Part shown: one piece after another, positions 16,538 to 24,494 of the stretch
How positions within the stretch are numbered: the first letter of the stretch is position 1
Layout of the letters: every line of letters starts with the position of its first letter
Source of the DNA: Collinsella sp.
Lineage (GTDB): Bacteria; Actinomycetota; Coriobacteriia; Coriobacteriales; Coriobacteriaceae
DNA: 64,000 nucleotides
Assembly (NCBI GenBank): GCA_019414245.1
Contig: DXMK01000007.1
Coordinates: 248,001 to 312,000, forward strand
Direction of reading: 5' to 3'
The notes under the pieces: model-generated
Seen by the model: the letters and a program-made list of their open reading frames with translations, nothing else
The model's database searches: none
Told to the model about the DNA's origin: nothing
Made by a program: the position numbers and the translations under genes

Positions 16538-17032
16538 ATGGTCAAGACCAAGACCGAGCAGGCGATCATCGACGCGCTCGAGGCCGTCGCTCCCCAGCAC
16601 GATGTCGATATTGTCGACGTTGAGCTCGTGGGCGCCACCAAGGCCCCCTGCGTGCGTGTGCGTATCGAGGGCGCCGAGGGTCAGAGCCTGTCGCTCAACG
16701 ACGTCACGGCCAACACCAAGTGGGTCGGCGACGTGATCGAGGAGCTCGACCCCATTTCTTCGAGCTACACGCTCGAGGTGTCGAGCCCGGGTATGGCGCG
16801 CCCGCTGCGCCGTCCGCGCGACTTTGCCCGCTTTGTGGGCGAGGACTGCGAGCTCACCTCCACCGCCACCGAGGGCCGTCGCAAGTACTCCGGCAAGATT
16901 GTCGCCGCGACCGAGACGAACGTGACCCTCGAGCTCGAGGACGGCGAGTCCGTCACCCTCGATTTCTCTGATGTTAAAAAGTGCAAGTTGAAGCCCACCT
17001 ACGACTTCAAGCCCGCGAAGGAAGGAAACTAA
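16538..17032 (+). CDS. rimP: Ribosome maturation factor RimP
   Basis: Assembly factor of the 30S subunit, 164 aa, cytosolic. Start at ATG 16538 behind GGAGG (16526-16530); the frame is open further left but that part lies in the leader hairpin. Seen: the N-terminal alpha/beta domain with DIVDVELVGATKAPCVRVRIEG, the DEL/SYTLEVSSPGMARPLRRPRDFARFVG segment typical of the family, and the C-terminal SH3-like barrel (GKIVAATETNVTLELEDG). One base separates its stop from nusA, the usual order. Confidence 0.93.
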   Translation: MVKTKTEQAIIDALEAVAPQHDVDIVDVELVGATKAPCVRVRIEGAEGQSLSLNDVTANTKWVGDVIEELDPISSSYTLEVSSPGMARPLRRPRDFARFVGEDCELTSTATEGRRKYSGKIVAATETNVTLELEDGESVTLDFSDVKKCKLKPTYDFKPAKEGN

Positions 17033-17033
17033 C

Positions 17034-18278
17034 ATGGCAGCATCCGACATGATGTCCGCCCTGATGGAGCTTTGCCAGGAGAGGCACATCGACCAGCTCT
17101 ACCTGATCGACCGCCTGGAGCAGTCGCTCGCCAAGAGCTATGCCGAGATCTTGCATCTTGAGTGGGGCGCCAAGGTGACCATCGACCGCACCACCGGCAA
17201 GATCTACGTTTACCGTCTGGAGCCGATCGACGATTCCATGGACGAGGAGGGCAACTTCACCGAGTTCGAGGAGATCGACGTCACCCCCAAGAACACGAGC
17301 CGCATCGCCGCTCAGCACGCCAAGGCCGAGATCAACGCCATCGTGCGTAACTCAGCCCGCGAGCAGATCTACGAGGAGTTCTCCGGTCGTATCGGTGACC
17401 TCATCAGCGGTACCGTGCTGCAGTCCACGCCCGACTTCACGATCGTCAAGATCCGCGATGGCGTCGAGGCCGAGCTGCCGCATTTTGACCAGCGCCGTTA
17501 CGAGAACGAGCGCAACGAGCGTCCGATGGGCGAGCGCTATCTGCACAACCAGCACATCAAGGCCGTGATCATCGACGTCCGCGATCCCAACTCCAACCTG
17601 CAGCCGGTTCGCGGCGAGCACAGCCGTCCGCCGATCGTCATCTCCCGCACCCACCCCGAGCTCATGCGTCGTCTGTTTGAGCAGGAGGTGCCCGAGATCT
17701 ATGAGGGCACCGTCCAGATTAAGTCGATTGCCCGCGAGCCCGGCCAGCGCTCCAAGGTCGCCGTCCACTCGCTCGACGACCGCCTGGATCCCGTGGGCGC
17801 CTGCGTCGGCCCCAAGGGCAGCCGCGTTCGCGCCGTCGTGGGCGAGCTCCGCGGCGAGCGCGTCGACGTCATCCTGTGGGATGCCGATCCGGCCGTCTAC
17901 GTCGCCAACGCCCTGTCGCCCGCCAAGGTCACCCGCGTCCTCATCGACGAGGAGAAGGCCTACGCCGGCGTCATCGTGCCCGACGACCAGCTTTCGCTCG
18001 CAATCGGCAAGGAGGGCCAGAACGCCCGCCTCGCCGCTCGCCTGACCGGCTGGCACATCGACATCAAGTCCGAGACCCTTGCCGCCGACATCCTCAAGAA
18101 CGTCCCCGTTCACGAGGAGCCCGCCGCCGACCTGATCGGTGACGAGGACGACGACGTCCGTCGCTGCGAGTACGTGTCCGAGGACGGCATTCAGTGCCGC
18201 AACCAGGCCCGCCCCGGCTCCCGTTTCTGCGGTGTCCACGACACCGACGCCTTCGATGATGCGGAGGACCTGATCTAG
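17034..18278 (+). CDS. nusA: Transcription factor NusA with C-terminal Cys/His extension
   Basis: Binds RNA polymerase and nascent RNA to control pausing, termination and antitermination. 414 aa. Seen: the N-terminal polymerase-binding domain (1-125), S1 domain (GDLISGTVLQ..., ~130-200), KH1 (DPVGACVGPKGSRVRAV) and KH2 (LAIGKEGQNARLAARLTGWHIDIK). After KH2 comes a short tail with C378-x9-C388-x10-C399-x2-H402, a zinc-finger-like motif not part of standard NusA. The ylxR gene that commonly follows nusA is absent; infB starts 91 bases on. Hairpins of 8 bp (GCGCCGGG at 18288) and 6 bp (GGCACC at 18335) fill that gap. Confidence 0.95.
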   Translation: MAASDMMSALMELCQERHIDQLYLIDRLEQSLAKSYAEILHLEWGAKVTIDRTTGKIYVYRLEPIDDSMDEEGNFTEFEEIDVTPKNTSRIAAQHAKAEINAIVRNSAREQIYEEFSGRIGDLISGTVLQSTPDFTIVKIRDGVEAELPHFDQRRYENERNERPMGERYLHNQHIKAVIIDVRDPNSNLQPVRGEHSRPPIVISRTHPELMRRLFEQEVPEIYEGTVQIKSIAREPGQRSKVAVHSLDDRLDPVGACVGPKGSRVRAVVGELRGERVDVILWDADPAVYVANALSPAKVTRVLIDEEKAYAGVIVPDDQLSLAIGKEGQNARLAARLTGWHIDIKSETLAADILKNVPVHEEPAADLIGDEDDDVRRCEYVSEDGIQCRNQARPGSRFCGVHDTDAFDDAEDLI

Positions 18279-18287
18279 CGCGCGGTC

Positions 18288-18349
18288 GCGCCGGGCAGGT
18301 CCCGGCGCATCTCCCACGCTCGTTCAGTCTCTAGGCACCCAAGGTGCCA
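18288..18349 (+). other. Two GC-rich hairpins between nusA and infB
   Basis: GCGCCGGG (18288-18295) with CCCGGCGC (18301-18308), then GGCACC (18335-18340) with GGTGCC (18344-18349). No T-run; likely mRNA processing or stability structures rather than terminators, since infB has no obvious promoter of its own here. Confidence 0.4.
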
Positions 18350-18369
18350 GAAAGGGTAGGTGAAGTCAT

Positions 18370-21084
18370 ATGGCAAAAGTCCGTGTGTCCACCCTGGCCA
18401 AAGAGTTCGGCATGACCTCCAAGGAACTGATGGGTCATCTCGCCGAAATGAAGATTCCCGCTAAGTCCGCTTCCTCCGCGCTGGAGGACGCCTACGTCGC
18501 CATGGTCCGCAAGCAGCTCGCCTCGGTGATCGAGGCCCGCGCCAAGGAAGTCGAGGCCGCCAAGCAGGCCGAGGAGGAGGCAGCCGCCGCCGAGGAGGCA
18601 GCGCGCGCTGCCGAGGCCGAGCGCGAGCGCATCGCCGCCGAGAAGGCACGCGAGGAGGAGCGCCGCCAGTTCGCAGCCGCCCAGGCTGCCGAGGAGGCTG
18701 CCCGCGCCGAGGCCGAGGCCAAGAAGAAGGCCGAGCAGGAGCGCCTTGCTCGCGAGAAGGAGGAGGCTGCCCGCGAGGCCCAGCGCCGCGCCGTTCCCGC
18801 TTCCGACTCCGGCTCGCGCTTCCGTTCGCTGCTCGACCAGATCGCCGCACAGGAGACCGTGCTCAAGGAGAAGAAGGACGCCGAGGACAAGGCCAAGGCC
18901 GAGCGTGCCGCCGAGCGCGGTAACCGTCGTGGCGGCAACAACGACCGCCGCGGAGGCCGTCGTAACGATCGTAACGCCTCCGACAGCAACTCCGAGCGCA
19001 ACGCCTCCGAGAGCCGTCCGCACAGTCATCGCACCAACGCCAGCAACAACGTCGCTGCCGGCATGGACTTCCCCAACCCCGATAAGCAGGGCAAGGGCAA
19101 GAAGCGCAAGGGCGGTCACAACAACGAAGAGGACCACTATAGCCGCATGGCTCGCGAGGCCGAGGAGTACAGCCGCGAGAAGGTGCTCGAGGAGGCTCGT
19201 GCTGCCGTCGAGGAGGCCTCTCGTGAGTCCACCGGTCGCCGCAAGAAGCGCAAGGAGAAGCGTGAGCGCGAGGCTGCCAAGGCTCAGGAGGAGCGCAAGA
19301 TTGAGGAGGCATTGGCCCAGGGCGTGAACCCCGAGGAGCTCGATGCCATCAAGGTCTCCCAGGGCGTTACCGTCCAGGAGCTCGCCGAGGCGCTCGACGT
19401 GCCGGCCAACGACATCATCAAGCGCCTGTTCCTGCTGGGCACGCCGCTTACGATGACGCAGTCCATGTCCGACGACCTCGTCGAGCTCGTTGCCGACGAC
19501 CTGGGCCGTCAGATCAAGATCATCACCCCCGAGGAGGAGAACACCTTCTCGTTCTACGACGATCCCGCCGACCTTAAGCCCCGCGCCCCGGTCGTCACCG
19601 TCATGGGTCACGTCGACCACGGCAAGACGAGCCTGCTCGACGCCATCCGCCACACCGGTGTCGCTGCCGGCGAGGCGGGCGGCATCACTCAGGCCATCGG
19701 CGCTTCGCAGGTCATGATCAACGACCGCAAGATCACCTTCATCGATACCCCGGGCCACGCCACCTTTACGGCTATGCGTGCCCGCGGCGCCAAGGTGACC
19801 GACATCGTCATCCTAATCGTGGCTGCCGACGACGGCGTCATGCCTCAGACCATCGAGTCGATCAATCACGCCAAGGCCGCCGGCGTACCCATCGTCGTCG
19901 CCGTCAACAAGATCGATAAGCCGGGCGCCAACCCCGACCGCGTGCGCCAGGAGCTCACCGAGTACGGCATCATCCCCGAGGAGTGGGGCGGACAGAACAT
20001 GTTCGTCAACATCTCGGCCAAGCAGAAGATCGGTATCGACGACCTGCTCGAGACCGTGCTGCTCCAGGCCGACGTGCTCGAGCTCAAGGCCAACCCCGAC
20101 ACCTTTGCCTCCGGTAACGTCCTCGAGGCTAAGCTCGACAAGGGCCGCGGTTCGGTTGCCACGGTTCTCGTGACACGCGGTACCCTGCACGTGGGCGATA
20201 CGCTGGTCGCCGGCCTTACCTACGGCCGCGTCCGCGCCATGCTCGATCCTAAGGGCAACGCCGTCACCGAGGCCGGCCCCTCCGACGCCGTCGAGATCCT
20301 GGGCCTGCAGTCCGTGCCCAACGCCGGCGACGAGTTCCGTGTGTTCGAGGACGAGCGCGAGGCTCGCGCCCTGGCCGATGAGCGTTCGCTCAAGGCCCGT
20401 ATCGAGGAGCAGAGCCGCGTGAAGCACGTCACGCTCGAGAACCTCTTCGAGACCATCGCCGACGCCGAGGTCAAGGAGCTCAACCTGATCATCAAGGCCG
20501 ACGTCCAGGGCTCCATCGAGGCCCTTCAGGACTCTCTTGACAAGATGGATCAGTCTGAGGTGCGCATCAACACGATCCACTCCGCCGTTGGTGCCATCAA
20601 CGAGACCGACGTCGTCCTGGCCGACGCCTCCAACGCCATCATCATCGGCTTTGGCGTCCGTCCCGACGGCAAGGCCCGCTCCGCTGCCGAGCGCGAGGGC
20701 GTCGAGATCCGTTGCTACGACGTCATCTACAAGTGCCTCGAGGACCTCGACGCTGCCCGCATCGGTATGCTCAAGCCCACCGAGGTCGAGGTCTCCACGG
20801 GTACTGCGACCGTTCTGGACACCTTCAAGGTGCCCAAGGTCGGTATCGCCGCCGGTGTCCGCGTCGAAGAGGGCGAGATCGCCGCGACCGATTCCGTACG
20901 CCTGGTGCGCGACGGCATCGTGGTCTTCAACGGCAAGATCGCCTCGATGCGCCACTACAAGGACGAGGCCAAGAGCCTCAAGAGCGGCTCCGAGGGCGGT
21001 ATTGGCCTGGAGAACTTCCAGGACATCAAGCCTGGCGACACCATTGAGGGCTACCGCATCGACCAGGTTGCCCGTACCGAGTAG
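18370..21084 (+). CDS. infB: Translation initiation factor IF-2
   Basis: GTPase that brings fMet-tRNA to the 30S subunit; 904 aa. Seen: an N-terminal IF2-N domain (VRVSTLAKEFGMTSKELMGHL), a long Ala/Glu/Lys/Arg-rich linker (about 45-310, low complexity and probably extended or coiled), a second IF2-N-like segment (VTVQELAEALDVPANDIIKRL, ~335-355), then the G domain with GHVDHGKT (413-420), DTPGH (459-463) and NKID (513-516), domain II, domain III and the initiator-tRNA-binding C2 domain ending near EGYRIDQVARTE. ATG 18370. rbfA follows after 11 bases. Confidence 0.97.
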   Translation: MAKVRVSTLAKEFGMTSKELMGHLAEMKIPAKSASSALEDAYVAMVRKQLASVIEARAKEVEAAKQAEEEAAAAEEAARAAEAERERIAAEKAREEERRQFAAAQAAEEAARAEAEAKKKAEQERLAREKEEAAREAQRRAVPASDSGSRFRSLLDQIAAQETVLKEKKDAEDKAKAERAAERGNRRGGNNDRRGGRRNDRNASDSNSERNASESRPHSHRTNASNNVAAGMDFPNPDKQGKGKKRKGGHNNEEDHYSRMAREAEEYSREKVLEEARAAVEEASRESTGRRKKRKEKREREAAKAQEERKIEEALAQGVNPEELDAIKVSQGVTVQELAEALDVPANDIIKRLFLLGTPLTMTQSMSDDLVELVADDLGRQIKIITPEEENTFSFYDDPADLKPRAPVVTVMGHVDHGKTSLLDAIRHTGVAAGEAGGITQAIGASQVMINDRKITFIDTPGHATFTAMRARGAKVTDIVILIVAADDGVMPQTIESINHAKAAGVPIVVAVNKIDKPGANPDRVRQELTEYGIIPEEWGGQNMFVNISAKQKIGIDDLLETVLLQADVLELKANPDTFASGNVLEAKLDKGRGSVATVLVTRGTLHVGDTLVAGLTYGRVRAMLDPKGNAVTEAGPSDAVEILGLQSVPNAGDEFRVFEDEREARALADERSLKARIEEQSRVKHVTLENLFETIADAEVKELNLIIKADVQGSIEALQDSLDKMDQSEVRINTIHSAVGAINETDVVLADASNAIIIGFGVRPDGKARSAAEREGVEIRCYDVIYKCLEDLDAARIGMLKPTEVEVSTGTATVLDTFKVPKVGIAAGVRVEEGEIAATDSVRLVRDGIVVFNGKIASMRHYKDEAKSLKSGSEGGIGLENFQDIKPGDTIEGYRIDQVARTE

Positions 21085-21095
21085 GGGGTAGCGCT

Positions 21096-21506
21096 ATGAA
21101 GCAAACGCAGGCAACCCGCCGTTTGGGCGAGCAGCTTCGCGAGAAGCTCGGTTATATCCTGCTCTTTGAGGTTTCCGATCCGCGTCTCGACCTGGTCACT
21201 CTGACCGCGGTCGAGGTCGCGGTGGACCGTTCGTTCGCGCGCGTGTACGTGTCGTGCGACGCGAGCCGCTACGATGAGGTCATGGAGGCGCTCGCCAGCG
21301 CCAAGGGCCGCATTCGTAGCCTGTTGGCCCGCTCGCTCGATTGGCGCGTCACGCCCGAGCTCGATTTTCGCATCGATCGCTCGACCGATGAGGCCGAGCG
21401 CATCACGCGTGCGCTGGAAAACGTTCCCGCCACGCTTGCGATCGAAAAGGACGAGGACGGCTATCCCATAGCGGATGCCGCCCAGGAGGCAGCTTTAGAT
21501 GAGTAA
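21096..21506 (+). CDS. rbfA: 30S ribosome-binding factor RbfA
   Basis: Assembly factor for the 16S 5' helix, 136 aa. Seen: the type II KH-like fold with RLGEQLREKLGYILLFEVSDPRLDLVTLT, VEVAVDRSFARVYVSC and VTPELDFRIDRSTDEAERI. GGGGGTAG lies upstream of ATG 21096. It overlaps the DHH phosphoesterase gene by 8 bases, so the two are translationally coupled. Confidence 0.93.
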   Translation: MKQTQATRRLGEQLREKLGYILLFEVSDPRLDLVTLTAVEVAVDRSFARVYVSCDASRYDEVMEALASAKGRIRSLLARSLDWRVTPELDFRIDRSTDEAERITRALENVPATLAIEKDEDGYPIADAAQEAALDE

Positions 21507-22542
21507 TTCCGCCGACCTCGCATCGTGCGAGTCTGCAGATATTCAGCGACGCATCCTCGAGCTCATCGAGGATGCGTCCTCCATTGCGATTTCGGGACAT
21601 ACGTCTCCCGATGGTGACGCCCTGGGCTCCGTGCTGGGTCTGGGCTTATCGCTTATGAAGTTTTTCCCCAACAAGGACATTGCCCTGCTGCTGGCAGACG
21701 ATGACCCGGTTCCGCGCATCTACCGCTTTATGGAGGGTGCCGACCGTCTGGTGCCGGCATCTGCGTATACCGGCAATCCGGACCTGTTCATCTCGGTGGA
21801 CGTGCCGGTCGTCGAGCGTCTGAACAACTCAGCCGAGGTGCTCCGCCGCTCGTCGCATGTGGTGTGCTTCGATCACCATCCGGCGCGCGAGGAATTTGCC
21901 GAGCTGAGCCTGAGGTGCGTCGGCGCCGCAGCCTGCGCCATGATCATCGACCGCTTTTTGGACAATTGCGGCATTGTCGCACGTGATGGCGTTGCGACCT
22001 GCCTGCTGTGTGGCTTGGTGACCGACACCGGTCGTTTCCAGTACCAGAACGCCGATGCTGCCGCGTTCCATGCTGCTTCGCGCCTGGTGGCGCATGGCGC
22101 CAATCCGGCTCGTGTCGCACTCGAGGTCTATCAGAGCATGCGCGTCGAGTTTTTGCACCTCAAGTCCATTGTCATGGGCCGTATCAAGACGGTCGCGCAC
22201 GGGCGCGTGGCGTATAGCTATGCCTTCCAGAGCGACCTTGAGGCCTGCGGCGTCACCTCGGATGAATGTGACGGTCTGGTCGATGTGGTGCGTTCGGTGA
22301 TGGGCGTCGAGGTCTGCCTGTTCTTAAAGGGCATCGACGGCGATACCAAGGTGCGCGGCAACCTGCGCTCCAAGGGTGACCTCGATGTGTCCGAGATCGC
22401 TGCCAACTTTGGCGGTGGCGGGCATCATGCCGCCGCCGGCTTTTCCAACAACGGAACGATTCGCGAGACGCTCGCCGTGGCACTTCCCATGCTGGCCGAG
22501 CTGGTGGGGGAGGATCCCGCTTCGGTGACCGTCGAGCTCTAA
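21499..22542 (+). CDS. nrnA: DHH/DHHA1 phosphoesterase, NrnA type
   Basis: Cytosolic bifunctional-type nanoRNase / pAp phosphatase, 347 aa. It degrades 2- to 5-mer RNA and, in relatives, pAp or cyclic dinucleotide products. Seen: SGHTSPDGDALGS (His34, Asp38, Asp40), the DHH motif at 125-127 (CFDHHPAR), DTGRFQYQN around residue 175, and the DHHA1 signature GGGHHAAAG in the C-terminal part. All metal ligands are retained. Overlaps rbfA by 8 bases; truB follows after 15 bases, as in many Gram-positive genomes. Confidence 0.9.
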   Translation: MSNSADLASCESADIQRRILELIEDASSIAISGHTSPDGDALGSVLGLGLSLMKFFPNKDIALLLADDDPVPRIYRFMEGADRLVPASAYTGNPDLFISVDVPVVERLNNSAEVLRRSSHVVCFDHHPAREEFAELSLRCVGAAACAMIIDRFLDNCGIVARDGVATCLLCGLVTDTGRFQYQNADAAAFHAASRLVAHGANPARVALEVYQSMRVEFLHLKSIVMGRIKTVAHGRVAYSYAFQSDLEACGVTSDECDGLVDVVRSVMGVEVCLFLKGIDGDTKVRGNLRSKGDLDVSEIAANFGGGGHHAAAGFSNNGTIRETLAVALPMLAELVGEDPASVTVEL

Positions 22543-22557
22543 CATTTTGGATGGTAC

Positions 22558-23490
22558 ATGGCTCGTCGTACGCCTTCTCAATTGAATATGCTGCTCGCCG
22601 TCGATAAGCCGGTGGGCTGCACGTCCCACGACGTGGTTTCGCAATGCCGACGCGCCCTCCATGAGCGGCGCGTCGGTCATGCCGGAACGCTCGACCCCAT
22701 GGCATCGGGCGTCATGGTGGTGGGCGTGGGTCAGGCCACACGTCTGCTGGGCATGCTTACGCTTGATACCAAAAGCTACGTTGCCGATATCTCGTTTGGC
22801 GTCGAGACCAATACCGATGATGCGGAGGGCGAGGCGGTCCGCACGGTGGCTGTTGCCGACGAGCTCCGCGATCCTGCCTATGCGCGTGAGCGCTTGGTCG
22901 CCATGCTGGGTCCGCAGATGCAGGTGCCGCCGGCGTTTTCTGCTATCTCGGTCAATGGCGTTCGCGCCTACAAGTCTGCTCGCGAGGGCAATGCGGTGGA
23001 CCTACCTCTGCGCCCCGTCGAGGTCTATGCCGCCGACCTGATCGCCGTGGGCGGCGAAGGTGATACGTGTGTGTGGACCGTGGCGTTCTCGGTGAGCAAG
23101 GGCACCTATATCCGTGCGCTCGCTCGCGACCTGGGCCGCGCTTGCGATAGCGCCGCGCATATTTCCGCGCTGCGCCGCACGGCCTCCGGTGTTGTTTCCA
23201 TTGGCGCTTGTCATGCGGTCGAGGAGCTTTCTCCCGAGTCCGCGGCTGGCTTTGCCCTGGATCCCATTGCGGCCCTGGGCGCCACACGTGTTGACTTGCC
23301 GGGCAATCTTGCCGACGACCTTCTCTGCGGCCGACGCATTCCCGTTGAGCGTGCGCTTGCCGATTTCGATGCCTCGAAGGCGCCGTTTGCGCTGGTGCTC
23401 GATGGGGGACTCAAGGCGCTCGCCCGCATTGAGGGTGGCCGCTTTGTCATGGAGCACGTGTTTCCGCAGGCAATCGGCGGTGTTCGATGA
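22558..23490 (+). CDS. truB: tRNA pseudouridine-55 synthase
   Basis: Makes pseudouridine 55 in the T-loop of tRNAs, 310 aa. Seen: AVDKPVGCTSHDVVSQ, the catalytic motif GHAGTLDPMASGV with Asp46, the thumb segment and SKGTYIRALARDLGRACDSAAHISALRRT, then a PUA-like C-terminal domain. ATG 22558 is preceded by a weak GGATGG. The stop overlaps the ribF start as ATGA, a 4-base coupling. Confidence 0.95.
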   Translation: MARRTPSQLNMLLAVDKPVGCTSHDVVSQCRRALHERRVGHAGTLDPMASGVMVVGVGQATRLLGMLTLDTKSYVADISFGVETNTDDAEGEAVRTVAVADELRDPAYARERLVAMLGPQMQVPPAFSAISVNGVRAYKSAREGNAVDLPLRPVEVYAADLIAVGGEGDTCVWTVAFSVSKGTYIRALARDLGRACDSAAHISALRRTASGVVSIGACHAVEELSPESAAGFALDPIAALGATRVDLPGNLADDLLCGRRIPVERALADFDASKAPFALVLDGGLKALARIEGGRFVMEHVFPQAIGGVR

Positions 23491-24494
23491 TGTTGTCCGC
23501 TCGCGAGCTCGCGCGTATCTTTTTCGCGGGCGAGTCGGACGAGGCTCGCATCGTTACTGCCGATGTGTTTGATAAGTGTGAGCACCTGGGTGCCGCATCG
23601 ATTGCCATCGGCGTGTTCGATGGCGTGCACCGTGGACACCAGGAGCTCATTGCGGCGCTTGTCCGTGATGCCCGTGCCCATGGCTGCAAGGCGGTCGTAG
23701 TTACCTTCGATCCCGACCCGGACGTCGTGGTGAGCCCTTCGCCCGCTCAAAAATTGATGACGACGGCCGACCGTCTGCATGCCCTGGCTCAAACTGGGGT
23801 CGATGCGGTGGTGGCCGTTCCCTTTACGCCTGAGGTTGCGGCGCTTGACCATGTTGCTTTTCTCTCGCTGGTGTCGCGTCTGGTCGACATTCGATCGATT
23901 CGCGTTGGCAGCGACTTTAGGCTGGGTCGTGGCGGTGCTTCTGGTGTTGACGAGATGCGCGCCTGGGGTGCCGAGCGCGGCGTTGACGTATGCGGGCACG
24001 ACTTGCTTTGCGAGGGCGGTGAGGCCATTTGCGCCACCCGCATTCGTCATGAGCTGGGACAGGGCCATGTGGAGCTTGCTGCTGAGTTACTCGGCCGTCC
24101 GTATATGGTGCGTGGCGGTGTTATTCGCGGCCGTCACGAGGGCTCTGGCATGGGCTTTCCCACGGCAAACCTGCAGGTTCCCGACGGTATTCAGGTGCCT
24201 GCCGATGGCGTGTATGAGGGTCTGGTGCTGGTCGATGACACCGCGTGGCCCGCTGCCGTGAACGTCGGACTGCCGCCGACGTATGCCGACGATGTCGCTT
24301 CGGCGCATCTCGAGGCTAATTTAATTGGTTATACGGGCGACCTGTACGGCTCTTCTGTTTCGCTGGCGTTTACGCGTTGGCTGCGTCCGTCGCGCGTGTT
24401 CGATTCGCTGGATGAGTTGATCGCGACCGTCGAGGGTAATATCGAGGATATTCGTCACAACTTGGGCGATCAGGGGGTGAGCATCCGTGATTAG
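23487..24494 (+). CDS. ribF: Bifunctional riboflavin kinase / FAD synthetase
   Basis: Makes FMN from riboflavin and FAD from FMN; 335 aa. Seen: N-terminal adenylyltransferase domain with GVFDGVHRGH (42-51) and the IRVGSDFRLGRGGASGVD segment, and C-terminal riboflavin kinase domain beginning RPYMVRGGVIRGRHEGSGMGFPTANLQ near residue 207. Coupled to truB by a 4-base overlap and to dnaG by an 8-base overlap. No FMN riboswitch is seen, as expected for a gene inside an operon. Confidence 0.95.
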   Translation: MMLSARELARIFFAGESDEARIVTADVFDKCEHLGAASIAIGVFDGVHRGHQELIAALVRDARAHGCKAVVVTFDPDPDVVVSPSPAQKLMTTADRLHALAQTGVDAVVAVPFTPEVAALDHVAFLSLVSRLVDIRSIRVGSDFRLGRGGASGVDEMRAWGAERGVDVCGHDLLCEGGEAICATRIRHELGQGHVELAAELLGRPYMVRGGVIRGRHEGSGMGFPTANLQVPDGIQVPADGVYEGLVLVDDTAWPAAVNVGLPPTYADDVASAHLEANLIGYTGDLYGSSVSLAFTRWLRPSRVFDSLDELIATVEGNIEDIRHNLGDQGVSIRD

